Positions 1-10,300 of a stretch of DNA of 49,578 nt are shown here, one piece after another; position 1 is the stretch's first letter; every line of letters starts with the position of its first letter. A program made the translations under genes and the position numbers. The notes under the pieces are model-generated. The model had not been told where the DNA came from and ran no database searches. It saw nothing but the letters and a program-made list of their open reading frames with translations. This stretch comes from Euglena gracilis (taxonomy: Eukaryota > Euglenozoa > Euglenophyceae > Euglenales > Euglenaceae). The stretch lies in assembly GCA_900893395.1 (NCBI GenBank), contig CAAHFI010113726.1, positions 1-49,578 of the forward strand, written 5' to 3'.

Positions 1-1897
1 CATCCTCCAAAGCGCGAATACGCTTTCGGTAACGGAAAAGTCATCCAAGTGCGGAATCCTTTCGGAAATTCCGGTAACATCTTGGACAAGTTTCCCGTGA
101 GACTTATCCAATAATTGGAGTTGTCCCATTAATGCTTTACAGCATTTGAGAGAATCTGCAAAGGTGATGTCACTTGGTTGGTGTGGTGGTGGTGCAACGC
201 CGCAGGGTTATCCGAGAACGCGGTTGTGGTACCCACGGGCAAATTTCCAGGTTGTGGGTTTCCAACAACGCGGAAATTCCTCATCCAACCTGGTAAACCA
301 CTTTGCGTGGATCGGGCATTCCGATTCACCGATTCCTCAAGCCGTAATAGGCTGTTGCAGAAATCTTGCAAGGTTTCCTGATTGTTAGTGAGCATTTTGT
401 CATAAATGCCTTGAAATCAGGGTTCTCGGTAACCGAGAACTGGAACCTGCAGGCAAAGACTGCATTTCCGTTACTTTGGTAGACACCGATGCATACCGGT
501 TCTGGAGTTCCCCAATAGCAGTCTGAACACCGCTAATGTCCGGAACTCGGTGGGAAGTGCGGAATAGCTTTGTTGCAAACCCGCAATGGCCGAGTTAATC
601 CCGCAATGTCGGATTGCAACTGCAACTGCAGGGAATCCTGCCGTTGTGCTATTCCGCCACTTTCGCGCTCAGATTGGATAATCCAACCTGATTCGCGTCA
701 CAATAGCAGGTTTTCTGCTCCAAACGGGAAAGTCGCTCCTCCAACTGCCGCACATACGTGTGGGGAGCAAAATTCTCGTTGGCTTGTGACCGGAATTGCC
801 GAAACTTTTCCGTTTCATCGCACAACTGCATAATGCGGTGTTGCGATTCATGGAAAGTTGCGGACAATGTGGTGAAATGGTCCATAGACAAATCCACCAC
901 TGCTGGATGTTGCAGACGAGGAATCTCGTGCATGCAACTGTTTGTTGCAAATGCAACAACGCGATGAACAGGACTCCATTTGTCCCGATAACTGTTGTAG
1001 TGAGCCATGCAAGTGCAGAAACTTGGAGTCATTCCGCGTTTCCGCTTCATGCATGCATTCACTAATTTGCCGGAAGTGTGCGGGAGTTGTTGGCACATTT
1101 GTCAAAGGTTTCCCTAAAGTTTGCAAGGTCAATACCCGCACTTTCGAAATTCCTCTGGCAATATTTGCCAACTCCTGCAAGTAATTCCAGCAGAATTCCA
1201 GCTTGGTGAAGACATGTTTTATTGTCCTCATCAAACTGGAGCACTTTGTTTAGTGCGGTTGCACATTCTGCAACGCATTGTTGCACATGGTTGAACTGCC
1301 TCACAAGGGGGTGATCCCCTGGAAGCCGAGCAACAATATCCTGCACATCCTCAGCAGTGAGGAGCTCACCAGTGACCTTCCCATAGTCATCCATGGGTTG
1401 GGATGTACCGGAAATTCCGGCACCACGAGGCGAGTCTCCGGTTGCCAAGGTAGTGCGGGATAGCACCCGATATCGGGGGTGTGGCAAAGCTCTGTAAGGG
1501 CTTGCCGGGGAAGAGCCGGTGGGGGTTGAAAGAAACACGGGGTTTCTAACCCACCATCACCAGAAAAGCCCGGTGGCGGAATCACCACGGGTCTCTCCGG
1601 TGTGCGCAGCTGCACCGTTGGCGCAGACGGAGCCAATACCCCCGTTGTGGCAAGGTGAGTGCGGAAGAGGCCGCATTAGCCTCTGAAGCCAATGATGTGG
1701 AGGGCTCATCGCCGACCACTGTCAATGATGACAAGTGTTGCAGTTTGTGACAATTGAATCAATTGTGCCTCATCGGCGTGGGAACTGGAAGCACTTTCAC
1801 ATAAAAGCTTCCAATCCCCACTTTCTTGGTCAATGTCTTGCAATGATGCCTGTAATAAGGCATAGTTGAATTGATGGTTGGGGCCTGTGCTTTGCAT
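1..1897 (-). pseudogene. gag of element A (fossil)
   Basis: Starts MQSTGPNHQFNYALL at 1,897, just after a pyrimidine-rich stretch ending CAGAAAG, which resembles a splice acceptor. Further along, a block around 1,210-1,350 (…ARLPGDHPLVRQF…, then LQFDED) matches gag of D (…ANLPENHPLQQQF…LQFDED). A later heptad-rich block around 650-850 (QLEERLSRLEQKTCYC) matches D (QLEERIARLEQTSCKC). The protein is therefore a long coiled-coil Gag amino-terminal region. Coiled coils in Gag usually serve particle assembly. Capsid and zinc-knuckle parts would lie left of the window. The gene is broken, with several interruptions. Confidence 0.62.
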
Positions 1898-2101
1898 CTT
1901 TCTGGTGACAAAAGCAGCAAAAACCCACAAAACTAAGCAGTTGTGCTGGCACCAGAGGGGCTGTGACGGGTAATACCGTACAGAACCTTCCGGAGCCTGC
2001 TCGTCTGCTTAGACGTTGACTAGGAGCCGGGAGCTGACGCTGCGACCGTGTAATAACGGTGCAGGGGCTCTCCGCTGCCAGTCAGCGTAGGATCGAACCA
2101 A

Positions 2102-2176
2102 TCTGCTACCAGTGTAATACCTGGTAGCCTTTCTTTCTGTGAAGTATGTGTAGGATCGTAACCAAATCTGCTACCA
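2102..2176 (-). promoter_or_regulatory. Primer-binding site of A, present twice
   Basis: On the minus strand TGGTAGCAGA lies at 2,167-2,176, two bases after the LTR end, and again at 2,102-2,111. The ten bases are complementary to the 3' end of an animal-type initiator-Met tRNA (…UCUGCUACCA). The second copy is also preceded by an ACAC-like tail of the LTR end, so the doubled unit is LTR tail plus primer site. The same doubling is seen in B and E. Confidence 0.6.
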
Positions 2177-2178
2177 AG

Positions 2179-2486
2179 TGTACGTCTGATTCCCAATTCC
2201 CCTTTCCCAATTCCCAAAAGCCTTCGCTTTCGCCTTGGCGCACCTACTTGGGAACTGAAAATCAGAGTAACAGTGAAAACCTTTTCCCACTTCCAAGAAG
2301 CAAAGCACGGAGCAATGCAGGGAGGACGGACTGGAAATCCAAGTCCGGTCCAAGGAAAGGAAGGAAAAGGTATAAGAAGAATACCACCTGTGGAGAGAGA
2401 AGGGGCACCCATTAGGAGATCCTAATAGGATCTGCTTCCATCCTAACTTCCTCAACGGAAGGGGACAGAAGCATACGCCTGGTACA
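2179..2486 (-). repeat. 5' LTR of element A
   Basis: A 308-bp LTR. On the minus strand it opens TGTACCAGGC and closes GACGTACA, giving matched TGTAC/GTACA ends, and a primer-binding site follows two bases later. Its inner part shares the words CCAAGGCGAAAGCGAA and a GTTACTC block with the LTR of element E, and a looser version of them with B. The partner LTR is outside the window. Confidence 0.72.
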
Positions 2487-2524
2487 CAGTTAATCCATCC
2501 TGATTTGCGGCACAGTGGCAGGAT

Positions 2525-3870
2525 TTATGCTCCAAGTGTAAGCAGCGTTCCTCCAAAATCTGAAGTTGAATGTGGGGAACAAGTTTTATTTTGCACTTCG
2601 GCCTGAAATTGTTTCAAATGCTCGATTTCCGAGCAAAGATGCAAAAACGGTTGTTGGGGTTCTTGGAAAGAAGTGTTGAGTGCGGCAAAATTCTCAACCT
2701 CAACAAACTTACCTATTTCCGGCATTTTGGTGGTGCCGTCTTGCGCGGGTAATTGCTGCTGCAATTGAAGTAGCATGTTTGAACAAGATTCCACTTTGGC
2801 AAAAGATGGCTCATACCATCTTGCACATGCAGAAATTTGGATTCATTCCGACTTTCTGCATCATGCAGTGTTTCACTGATTTGTTGGAAATTTTGTAGGA
2901 GTTGGGTGCGAAAACACTGTCTACACTTTGCGGAACTTACTTAAAGTCTTTCCCCGCATTTTCAAAATTGTGTTGGCAATATTTGCCGACTTCCGGCAAA
3001 AAAAATCCACCAATACTCCAGTTTGGTGTTGACAACACTTTGATTTTCCCCATCAAATTGCAAACCTTATTGAGCATGGTTGCGCATTCCGCAACGCATT
3101 GGTGGACGTAAAAAAAATTGCTCGTTCAGCAGGTGATCCGCTTGGAGATGACCGAGAATTCAGAAACATCACCGGGGGTGCGGATATACCTCAAATCATC
3201 ATCATAGCCCTCCACAATGGAAATGGCACCAGAGATGTCCGGCACCACCAGACGCACATCTGGATTCCATGGTAAAGCAGGCAAAACCGCAGTTTCCGCG
3301 GGTAATCCTGGCAATGCGCGAAATGGGGTGGGGGTTGTAATTTAGGGGGAGAGTGTTGGAAAAAAAACGGTTTTCCAACGAGTTACACTCCAACAGGCCC
3401 ACCGATGCTTCCACCGGGGCGCTTTTGGGTGTGAACAGAGCAAAGGGAACATACCCCTCACTTTGTTCATGGGTGACATGGCTAACCAAGTGTAAGCGGT
3501 GTTCATCCTCATTCTTCCTTGCGATCCATAGGTCGATAGAAAGGGGTTCATCCTTTCGCCGCGGCAAAGATGGGTGAACCGGGATGGAGGAAGGAATTGT
3601 GCCACCTACATCCCGCACAATCAATGACAATGATGACGAAGAGAATTAACTACCCCCTTGCTACAAAAAAGGCGTATCGCCTTGTGACAATGAGAATTGA
3701 TGCAATGTGTCTTCTTGTTGCTTGGGGGACCAGGAGTTGAGAAATTTCTTCCATCGAACCGTTCCAACCACCGCAATAACGAATTCATCAACAAATTGTA
3801 ATCAAATTGTGTTTGAGGGTTGTGCCAGCCTCTTTTTGAGATGGTCAAAAAGGCAAAAACCCAAAAACTC
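2525..3870 (-). pseudogene. gag of element B (fossil, partial)
   Basis: The amino-terminal part (NPQTQFDYNLLMNSL, near 3,800) matches the MQS…F.Y.LL..SL start of A, D and E. A stretch at 3,300-3,600 (IPVHPSLPRR…, FALFTPKSAPVEA, ISRIARITRGNCGF) is closely matched by element E (IPVHPPLLLR…, ISRIAGITRGNCGF). The coiled-coil part (NFAALNTSFQEPQQPF) near 2,550-2,700 corresponds to A's HFTTLSATFHESQHR. It is the same Gag type as A, broken, and cut off by element A. Confidence 0.58.
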
Positions 3871-4062
3871 ACTGAAATAAGCAATTAAACATGGACCAGA
3901 AAGGTTGTATCGGTGATTACCGAACAAAGCGTTCTGAGACCTGTATCTGTGCTTGTAGGTCGGCTTGGGGCCAGGAACAGCACTTTCACCGGGGTTCACT
4001 TTTCATTACGATCCTCACCACCAGTCAACCACAGAGACGTCTGTGTGGGATCGTTCCCGAAA

Positions 4063-4127
4063 TTTGATACCAAGTGTATTACCTGGTAGTGTATTACCTG
4101 TAGGATCTTTGACCTATTATGCTACCA
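4063..4127 (-). promoter_or_regulatory. Primer-binding site of B, present twice
   Basis: Minus-strand TGGTAGCATA at 4,118-4,127 follows the LTR end by two bases. A second, slightly different copy (TGGTATCAAA) lies near 4,063-4,072, again preceded by the LTR-tail-like ACACT. This mirrors the doubled site of A and E. Confidence 0.5.
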
Positions 4128-4129
4128 AG

Positions 4130-4285
4130 TGTACGTCCAAAGTTTTTTTTTCTCCGTTTTGAGACTTTCTGAAAAAAGACTTTCGCGTTCGCCTTTGTGC
4201 GCGGCTTACTTCTGGTGGGAGAAGCCTTCGGAGTAACAAACAGTGGTTTTCTTATGCTGTTTTCAGTTTCTTAACAGGCAAGACA
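4130..4285 (-). repeat. LTR of element B (short or truncated)
   Basis: The primer-proximal end is clear: minus strand …GGACGTACA, two bases, then the primer site. The block AAAGGCGAACGCGAAAG corresponds to the same block in LTRs A and E. Only about 156 bp can be assigned. The outer end may be the TGTCTTGCC at 4,277-4,285, or the LTR may be cut by the unassigned sequence to its right. Confidence 0.5.
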
Positions 4286-4499
4286 CAAGTAGCGACTTCA
4301 GACGTTTCCTCGCACTAGTTGACGTGATCGTGATGGGGCTGAGATTCCCGTAAGAGCCGCCACAGCAGTATTGTACTGCTGGCGCTCTTTCCTTCGTCAT
4401 TTCCGCCCGGGCATGGTATCCCTGTCCGGCGGAAACAGGGAGCTGACGTGCAATTTGACTCCGGATCGTCAGAGCATATTCACACTGTTGATGGTCCTC

Positions 4500-5348
4500 C
4501 TTGCAATCGAACTGCCGGCGAGTCAACGGCTTCACAGGTTCATTCCACACCTGGTGGACCGGTGCCGCACGAGGCGCTGCCGCGGCTTCCAGCGTGCGAG
4601 CGCTTCAGGCAGTGTGAGTCGTCGTCGGAGGGTTCTATGGTCAGATATGGTAGGGTGGGGTGGGGGTGGATACACGTACTGATCTCGTGGCACTGGTCTG
4701 TCCGCATAAACAAACATGGGTGACTCCTGGGGATAATCCCCGGAGACGGTGTATGGTGACACATGATCCTGCACTGGATACTCCTGCCGGGGTATGCGCT
4801 CAGGTGATCCAAAAAACTTCCTTTCACGTGTGGCTGTTCACTCCGGACAGGTGCATCCCCTGTCTCTTCCGCGGGGAATCCGTGGGAGTGAGCACGAAAA
4901 TGTGCACTATAAGTGCCAGCGGTGGGACTTGCCGTGCTACCTGTGGCGGTACTTCCACGCCAAGGTCGCCAATGGTGATGTCCGCCGCGAATCCCGACAT
5001 ATCCAGTTTGGTGTAATACACCAAACCGGTCACCATCGCCTGCGCGCACATACGCCGCAGGGCGGAATGGGCATTTGCGATGTTCAAAATTTGACGGCAG
5101 TGGTCATCCCACAATGCCTGTCTGTTTTATATGCCGGCTTTGCGCTCATAAGAATCTCGTGGTGCATCATCTCCGCCGTGCGGTGGATTATCACACCCAC
5201 ATACGGTGGGAGGCGACGAGAGCCGTATTCCTGAGGTGACGCCGCTTCCGCGGGCACTGGGTCAACCTGGTACTGCTGCTGGCTTCAGGGTTTCCCTGAG
5301 CCACAGTCCGTACAGGTGGTTGTGTACCGTATCGCTATCAGTACCCAT
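4500..5348 (-). pseudogene. Unassigned coding-like remnant
   Basis: A minus-strand stretch beginning with an ATG at 5,348 (MGTDSDTVHNHLYGLW) contains protein-like runs, for example WDDHCRQILNIANAHSALRR near 5,050-5,110 and DYPQESPMFVYADRPVPRD near 4,690-4,740. I recognise no domain. Base composition is balanced and unlike family 2, so it is a different kind of sequence. It lies between B and C and may be the gag of another retroelement or an old host gene. About 200 bases to its right (5,349-5,545) and 200 to its left (4,286-4,499) show nothing recognisable. Confidence 0.25.
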
Positions 5349-5728
5349 ATTAGTCTGGTTGAGGGTGAGTGGTTAGGTGGTGAGGCGGTTTTCCGCCTGG
5401 CTCCCTTCCACCGGGCAGCATGATACTGCCGAGGTCGGTACGGTGGGATGGTTGGGCTGTTGGCTATAAGGTTGTTAGGGTAACACTCACTGCTTGACTA
5501 TTGTCTGTTAAAAAAATTCTGCGGAAAGAAAGAATGATAAGAATCAATGATAAAAAGAAAAGAAAGCAACATGGGTTTCCCATGCCTGCCTCTCAGCAGA
5601 CACCCCGAGGAAGAAAACCAGCCGAAAAGAAACCGAAAAGAAGTTGACATCCCCATGTTTTTTATGCAGAATCACAATCCTCAAGTTCAACAACGTCGTG
5701 GAAAAAATTTCCTCATGGTTCGGGACGG

Positions 5729-8700
5729 GTGTTACAGAAAAAGTACAAAAACCCTCAGAAAACACACAAGGCGAAAGTTTTGTGGAAAACGAATTGCTTC
5801 GCGTTTACAAGATATACTGAACGTTTGAGGGTGGGGTTGCAAAATGAAGAAGAAAAACAAGTTTTTCAACGGACAATTACGGATTTTGAAGTCCAAGGAG
5901 ATTTTTTCTTGCGTAATTTTCCCCAATTGCCAGGGGAAACACAAAATCTTTTGGATGCACTACAAATTTTGCCACAGGTGTCTTTGGAAAGTGGGGAGGA
6001 GGTTGCGATTTGTCAGCATTCCAACATATTTCAGCAACCTCCGCAATCTCAACCAACGATCCTTAGGGTGGTGGTGATTTACCCGCCATGATTGACGGTG
6101 TTCAAATTTTCGCTGCCCCATTGCAAGTTTGTGAAGGCCAAACTTTTCCGCTCTCGTGGAAAATACACAATCCCGTGTCTTGGTGAGGTTTGGAGTCCCC
6201 CAAAAAATTTCCCCGCTTCCTCCCCCCCTAGGAACGGGTGGGGGGATGATCCAACTCAATTTTTGGAAAGCAGGACAACCATGCATGAGAGCCCCCCGGA
6301 TGAAAATTCACATGTCCCGCCGAGCCAATGGAGGAGGAGTGGGGGGATGTGGATCCTTGGGATGGATATTTGGAAAGAATTGAACAAAGACTCAATTTTC
6401 TTGAGGGAAGGCAAGAAACCGCCTCAGGAGTTCTAAATCAACATGTGGAGTTGGTCAGAAATGAAAGAAAGCTTTATGAAAAAGTTTTTTGACCAGATTT
6501 CTGGGAGGTTTCAGAGTTTTGAAGATAAAATGGAGCTGGTTTTGGGACAAATCGCCGCAATGGAGTTGGACATTGATGAAAAAATGCGAGTGGAGTCACC
6601 ACACAACAAAATGGACTTTGCCCCCCGCATTCAAAACTTGGAAAGCTCACTTGAACACCAAGATCAGATTTTGGCGCAAATTAAGCAAAAATTTCTCGTG
6701 ATGAAAATGAGTAACAGCAAGAACTTTTTGGACTGAAACCACAAGTTTTGGGTTTGGCAAACGCAAGTCAAAAAGCCTTTGGTTCCATTTTTTCCAGGGT
6801 TGAAGATTTTCAAAAACGCGTTTCCGCTCACATTTTTGGACTTGATCAAAAAATTGCGCGTTTGAAAATCACGGTGTGAATGAACGGGTTTTTGCCCAAG
6901 GCTTTTGAGTGGGGGGCCAATGTGGACAAGCCTCCCCCCCTTCCCAGGCCATGAAGTTGGATGGTCCATGGATGCAAAATCCAAACACACCACCAATGGG
7001 GAGGGAGACCCCCAACCCCGGCAGCGCCGCTCTCGCGGTGTATGGGGCCCTTTTCCCCCACCGCTGTGGTGGCGATGCGGGAGGCCCCAACAGGATCGGA
7101 AAGGACAACAATGACGGCAACGCCAAGCACCATCTATGGGTTGGCTTTTGGCTTTCGGGTAGGAGGGAACTTCGACCACCCAAGCAGGCGGATACTGATA
7201 CCCTCTTAATCCCTTCTCGAGAGGTGAGTGGGTTGGTTTTCGAAAAAATTTCAAAACACGCCCCGTCGCTCCCTACTCGGGCAACGTAGGCCCAGAGATA
7301 GGGGAGCGGCCTTTTCGGGCAACGGTGTTGGGCTGGCGGTCTTGCACAAAGGGGAGGAGCACCATAAGGTGGCCTCTACCCCTGTTGGAAAAGCCACACC
7401 CTACACGTTCCCGTGACCCAACTCACACCCGTTTCTCCCCCCTCGCTCAAAATTGCGTTTCCCGCGGTACTGTGCAAGTAGGTCCCCCGGTGCACATGCA
7501 CCTTTCACAAGTGAGGTACCCTCTTCAGATGCCTCCCCACCATCAACGTGTTGCTCTTTCCCGTCGTATCAACCCAAAAGCTCCGACCGTTGTTGCTCCG
7601 ATGCAAATTTTACCCAATTGTGGTGATGGCAGGGACGGGGGTCGGAGGATGCACCCATTTTGGCGGCCAAAATCCAATTTTTGTTGGATCCCCTTAAGCG
7701 ACATGCTGTCAAAAGAGGCAAAGCTCAAAATGTTTTCTGGCCACGCCGAAGATTGGCCTGATTTTCTTTTCCGTTGGAAAGAATACGTGCAAAGACTTTC
7801 TAGAGGTCCAACCGACGACCAAGACCTCTTTCACTTTTCACTTCCTCCATAAATGAAACCGATGGAGACCGTTTCAGGCTCCTAAGGGGACGGGAATGAT
7901 CACAAATTTTCAGTAAGCTTGATATTTGTTGGAAAAAGAAAACTTGAGTGGGGCAGGCAGTTGTGCAAGGCAAAAATTTGAAGAAATTTGCCTCAAGTAC
8001 AAAAACGACTTGATAGGGAGGATTGGAAACGTTTTGAGACACACTTTCTCATGTTGAGAAATTCTGAAAAAGATGTGACCGACGCCGACGCGTACCGGGT
8101 TCTTGGACAGGAAATTCCTAAATGTCACAACGAGAAAATTGTCAGGGAACAACATTGAGGCAGTGACTTTTTTAACGTGCTGGAGGTAAGAAATTTGTCC
8201 TTGGTGGATCCCCAACAAGTGCAAAGCATTTTGGTCAGTGCGTTGGAAGGAGCCATGTTAAAGGTTGTCTCCGTGGTGTTTTTGGGGACACATTTGAAGT
8301 GACGGTTGGGTCGGCAACGGAGAAAAACTTGCTCCTTTCACTTAATGGAAGAAAGTTGTCAAACGGCAAAACTTGCAAGTTTCCACCGAAGAATTTAAAC
8401 TACCCCCCACGGAAATCATGAGAATGATGCCAAAATGGCTCACGCAAAGGGAGCAAGCCGTTGAACTTTAACGGCGTGGTTCCCCCCCCGGAAAGGAATG
8501 AAAGCAATCAAGGGATGAGGGTGACAGAAATTTCCACAGAAACGGAAAAGGAGAATTTTTCTCAAAATTCTCAACGAAAAAGGAGGAGGGGACGTATCAA
8601 AAATTTTGAATCACCCCGTTTCCAGTCCAAAAAGTGGATGAATCACCACTCCCTACCCCACCCCCACAAAAAAACCAACGAAGGTGTAATCAGAGCACCA

Positions 8701-8943
8701 TGTGAACGTTGCGGTAAGATGGGGCATATTGCCGCTAAGTGTTGGGCAAAATTGCCGGATGCAAATCAAGGACGCCCTGCACGAAATTTTGGGCCCCAAG
8801 CCCATGGGGGGGGAGGACGCGGCAAGGGGGGTGGTAATGGCAATTTTGGAGGAAAAGGTTGGCAAACTTTCAAGGGCCAAGGAAAGGGTGGTGGCAAAGG
8901 AGGAAAAGGAAAGGGGGCCAAGGGTGGGTCCCCCTCGTGTTAG
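5729..8943 (+). pseudogene. gag of element C (fossil)
   Basis: Recognisable blocks in order are as follows. There is a heptad-rich stretch at 6,443-6,736 (FEDKMELVLGQIAAMELDID). Next comes a Pro-rich, G/C-run region at 6,900-7,500. A capsid-like block lies near 7,700-7,800 (MFSGHAEDWPDFLFRWKEYV), comparable to the block DGDPTSWKQFWRDWEYYL in D. A CCHC zinc knuckle CERCGKMGHIAAKC is at 8,701-8,742, and a Gly/Lys-rich tail (GKGGGKGGKGKG) ends at 8,943. CCHC knuckles of Gag bind genomic RNA. The overall layout matches family 1 Gag although the sequences have drifted far apart. The gene is broken by many interruptions. Confidence 0.62.
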
Positions 8944-9039
8944 GGGGGCCGGGAGTGCCTAAGTGGCGGCACTCTGTCGCAAAAAAATTTTGTGCTACCG
9001 TCAAACATTTCTATGGAAAAAGTAAACAATTTTTGTCAT

Positions 9040-10091
9040 CCAAGAAGCCGAAGGCTTTGAACATATTTTCAGGAACAAATCTGTGTCCAAAACGAATAAA
9101 AATCTGTGTCTGAGGTTTTGACACTAGATGTGAACCCCTGTGCAAAGACCCACATTTTGGCCGACATTTTGACATGGCCTTTGGAAAATTTCTCAAAGAA
9201 GGGGACGTGGACTTGATTTTTGCATCCGTACCTTGTACGGAATATAAACCCCCCCCCACTTATAAAACCCCCCGGGGTTTATAGGATCCGGTTTGGTTGG
9301 TCAGCCGAAGGGGGGTTTATAGGTGTGGGGGGGGTTTATAGGTCCCGGAATTGTTGGTGAAAATCCGACCCGAAGAATGACCCGAAAACCCCCAAAATTG
9401 GCCATTTTTGACAATTTCGGTCAAAAATGGCATTTTTGATGATGGTCGGTCTCAAAAAAGTTGCAAAAAAAATCAGTTTTTGAGTGGTTGCGGCTGAAAA
9501 AAATCGTCCCCGGCGGGTTTCATTTTTCTTCCCCACGGGGGGCGGTTTATAGGTCCCGGTTTCGTTGGTCGGCCCGAGGGGGTGAGGGTTATAGGTGGGG
9601 GGGTTTATAGGTGGGGGGGGTTTATAAGTGGGGGGGTTTAGTTAAAGTCTCACCACAAGTAAAAGAAATTTGGAGTATGCCAATTCTCTTGCAAAAAGAA
9701 GACTTTCCATCATCAATTTTCTACAACCCCCCAATGGTACATTGAAAATCCCCGAAACGGCCCTTTGAAGGACCGTGAATTTATGGAAGTGCTGAATTTT
9801 TTGGACGTTGATTATTGCCAACTTAGCCCTTGGGGCTACAAAAAGCCCCCCTATTTGGGGAACAGTGGAGGGGTTGCAAAACGTTTGTGTCCGGGTGTTT
9901 GGTACGAGTTCACCATCCCCGGTACCAAAGGACCCATTCACCGCGTGAGTCGAAACAATTATGGAGTAACTCTAAACCAAAAATATCGAGTACCTGAAAA
10001 TTTCATCAAACTTTTGGTGCAATGGGAACGTTTTGAGGAGAGGCATATTCCAAAGGGGGAGGGTTCGGTATTAACCCCCCAGGGTCACTAA
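9040..10091 (+). pseudogene. Cytosine-C5 DNA methyltransferase-like gene of element C (fossil)
   Basis: Pieces of a C5 methyltransferase can be read. There is a motif I-like LNIFSGT near 9,057-9,077. A motif IV stretch DVDLIFASVPCTEY at 9,202-9,244 carries the Pro-Cys pair whose cysteine attacks cytosine in this family. After the foldback insertion comes KDREFMEVLNFLDVDYCQ (near 9,768-9,821) followed by WGYKKP, matching REYMKPYPFVDVDYCQ and WGYKKP of family 1. Such genes resemble phage-type DNA cytosine methyltransferases. The gene is interrupted by the element at 9,245-9,640 and otherwise decayed. The position, right after gag, is the same as in family 1, but the adenine-methyltransferase-like module found there is missing. 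Confidence 0.62.
9245..9640. mobile_element. 396-bp foldback (MITE-like) element inside the methyltransferase gene
   Basis: The left end reads TAAACCCCCC…CCACTTATAAAACCCCCC and the right end is its near-perfect complement (GGGGGG TTTATAAGTGGGGGGG TTTA), giving terminal inverted repeats of about 26-30 bases. No coding capacity. Inside are repeated GGGTTTATAGG words and two direct copies of a roughly 35-base stretch containing TTTATAGG, CCGGTTT and TTGGTC (about 9,279-9,314 and 9,547-9,583). The central 150 bases are A/T-rich with a palindromic GGCCATTTTTGAC…GTCAAAAATGGC pair. It splits the methyltransferase just after its PCTEY motif, so it landed later than C. Flanking TA-type target duplication is possible but not certain. 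Confidence 0.68.
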
Positions 10092-10300
10092 CAACCAATG
10101 ACCGACCAGATTTGTACACGCACAAAAAAGAAATTGTTTTGGACCCTAAGCAACTTAAAATGGTGAAAGTTTCAGAATTGGGTCAATTAACAAAAAAAAT
10201 CAGGTCGAACGCACCTGGTGATGGCGGTTCACGTTACGGCACCCGATGGTTTGTGTCCTTAGCCTTTGAGGTGCTGAGTGCAGCGGATATCACAGAGTAG

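Larger units (their letters stand above)
1..2486 (-). mobile_element. Element A: 5' part of family 2 LTR retroelement
   Basis: A minus-strand LTR retroelement whose 5' LTR, primer-binding site and gag are visible; its pol half and 3' LTR would lie beyond the left edge. Family 2 is defined here by LTRs that begin TGTACCAGGC and end near GTACA, a primer site TGGTAGCAGA two bases later, and a gag that starts MQS and soon becomes coiled coil. The right end of the A LTR falls inside sequence that reads as the gag of element B, so A probably inserted into B. The copy is broken in several places and looks middle-aged: gag blocks still align with element D at protein level. Superfamily (Ty3/gypsy or other) cannot be told from gag alone. 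Confidence 0.72.
2487..4285 (-). mobile_element. Element B: 5' part of a family 2 LTR retroelement, interrupted by A
   Basis: Minus-strand remnant with a short or truncated LTR, doubled primer site and the first part of gag. It ends abruptly where the LTR of A begins (2,486/2,487), the pattern left when a younger element lands in an older one. The rest of B should reappear beyond the far end of A, outside the window. B is more decayed than A, with several breaks. Confidence 0.6.
5546..10300 (+). mobile_element. Element C: retroelement remnant with gag and C5 methyltransferase-like gene
   Basis: Plus-strand element. A long gag (coiled coil, capsid block, zinc knuckle, Gly/Lys-rich tail) is followed within about 100 bases by a cytosine-C5 methyltransferase-like gene, which carries a 396-bp foldback insertion. 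I find no LTR, protease or reverse transcriptase, so both ends are uncertain; the limits given are those of the recognisable content. Protein-level similarity to family 1 is clear only in the methyltransferase. It is an old copy with many breaks (ten or more). Confidence 0.6.
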
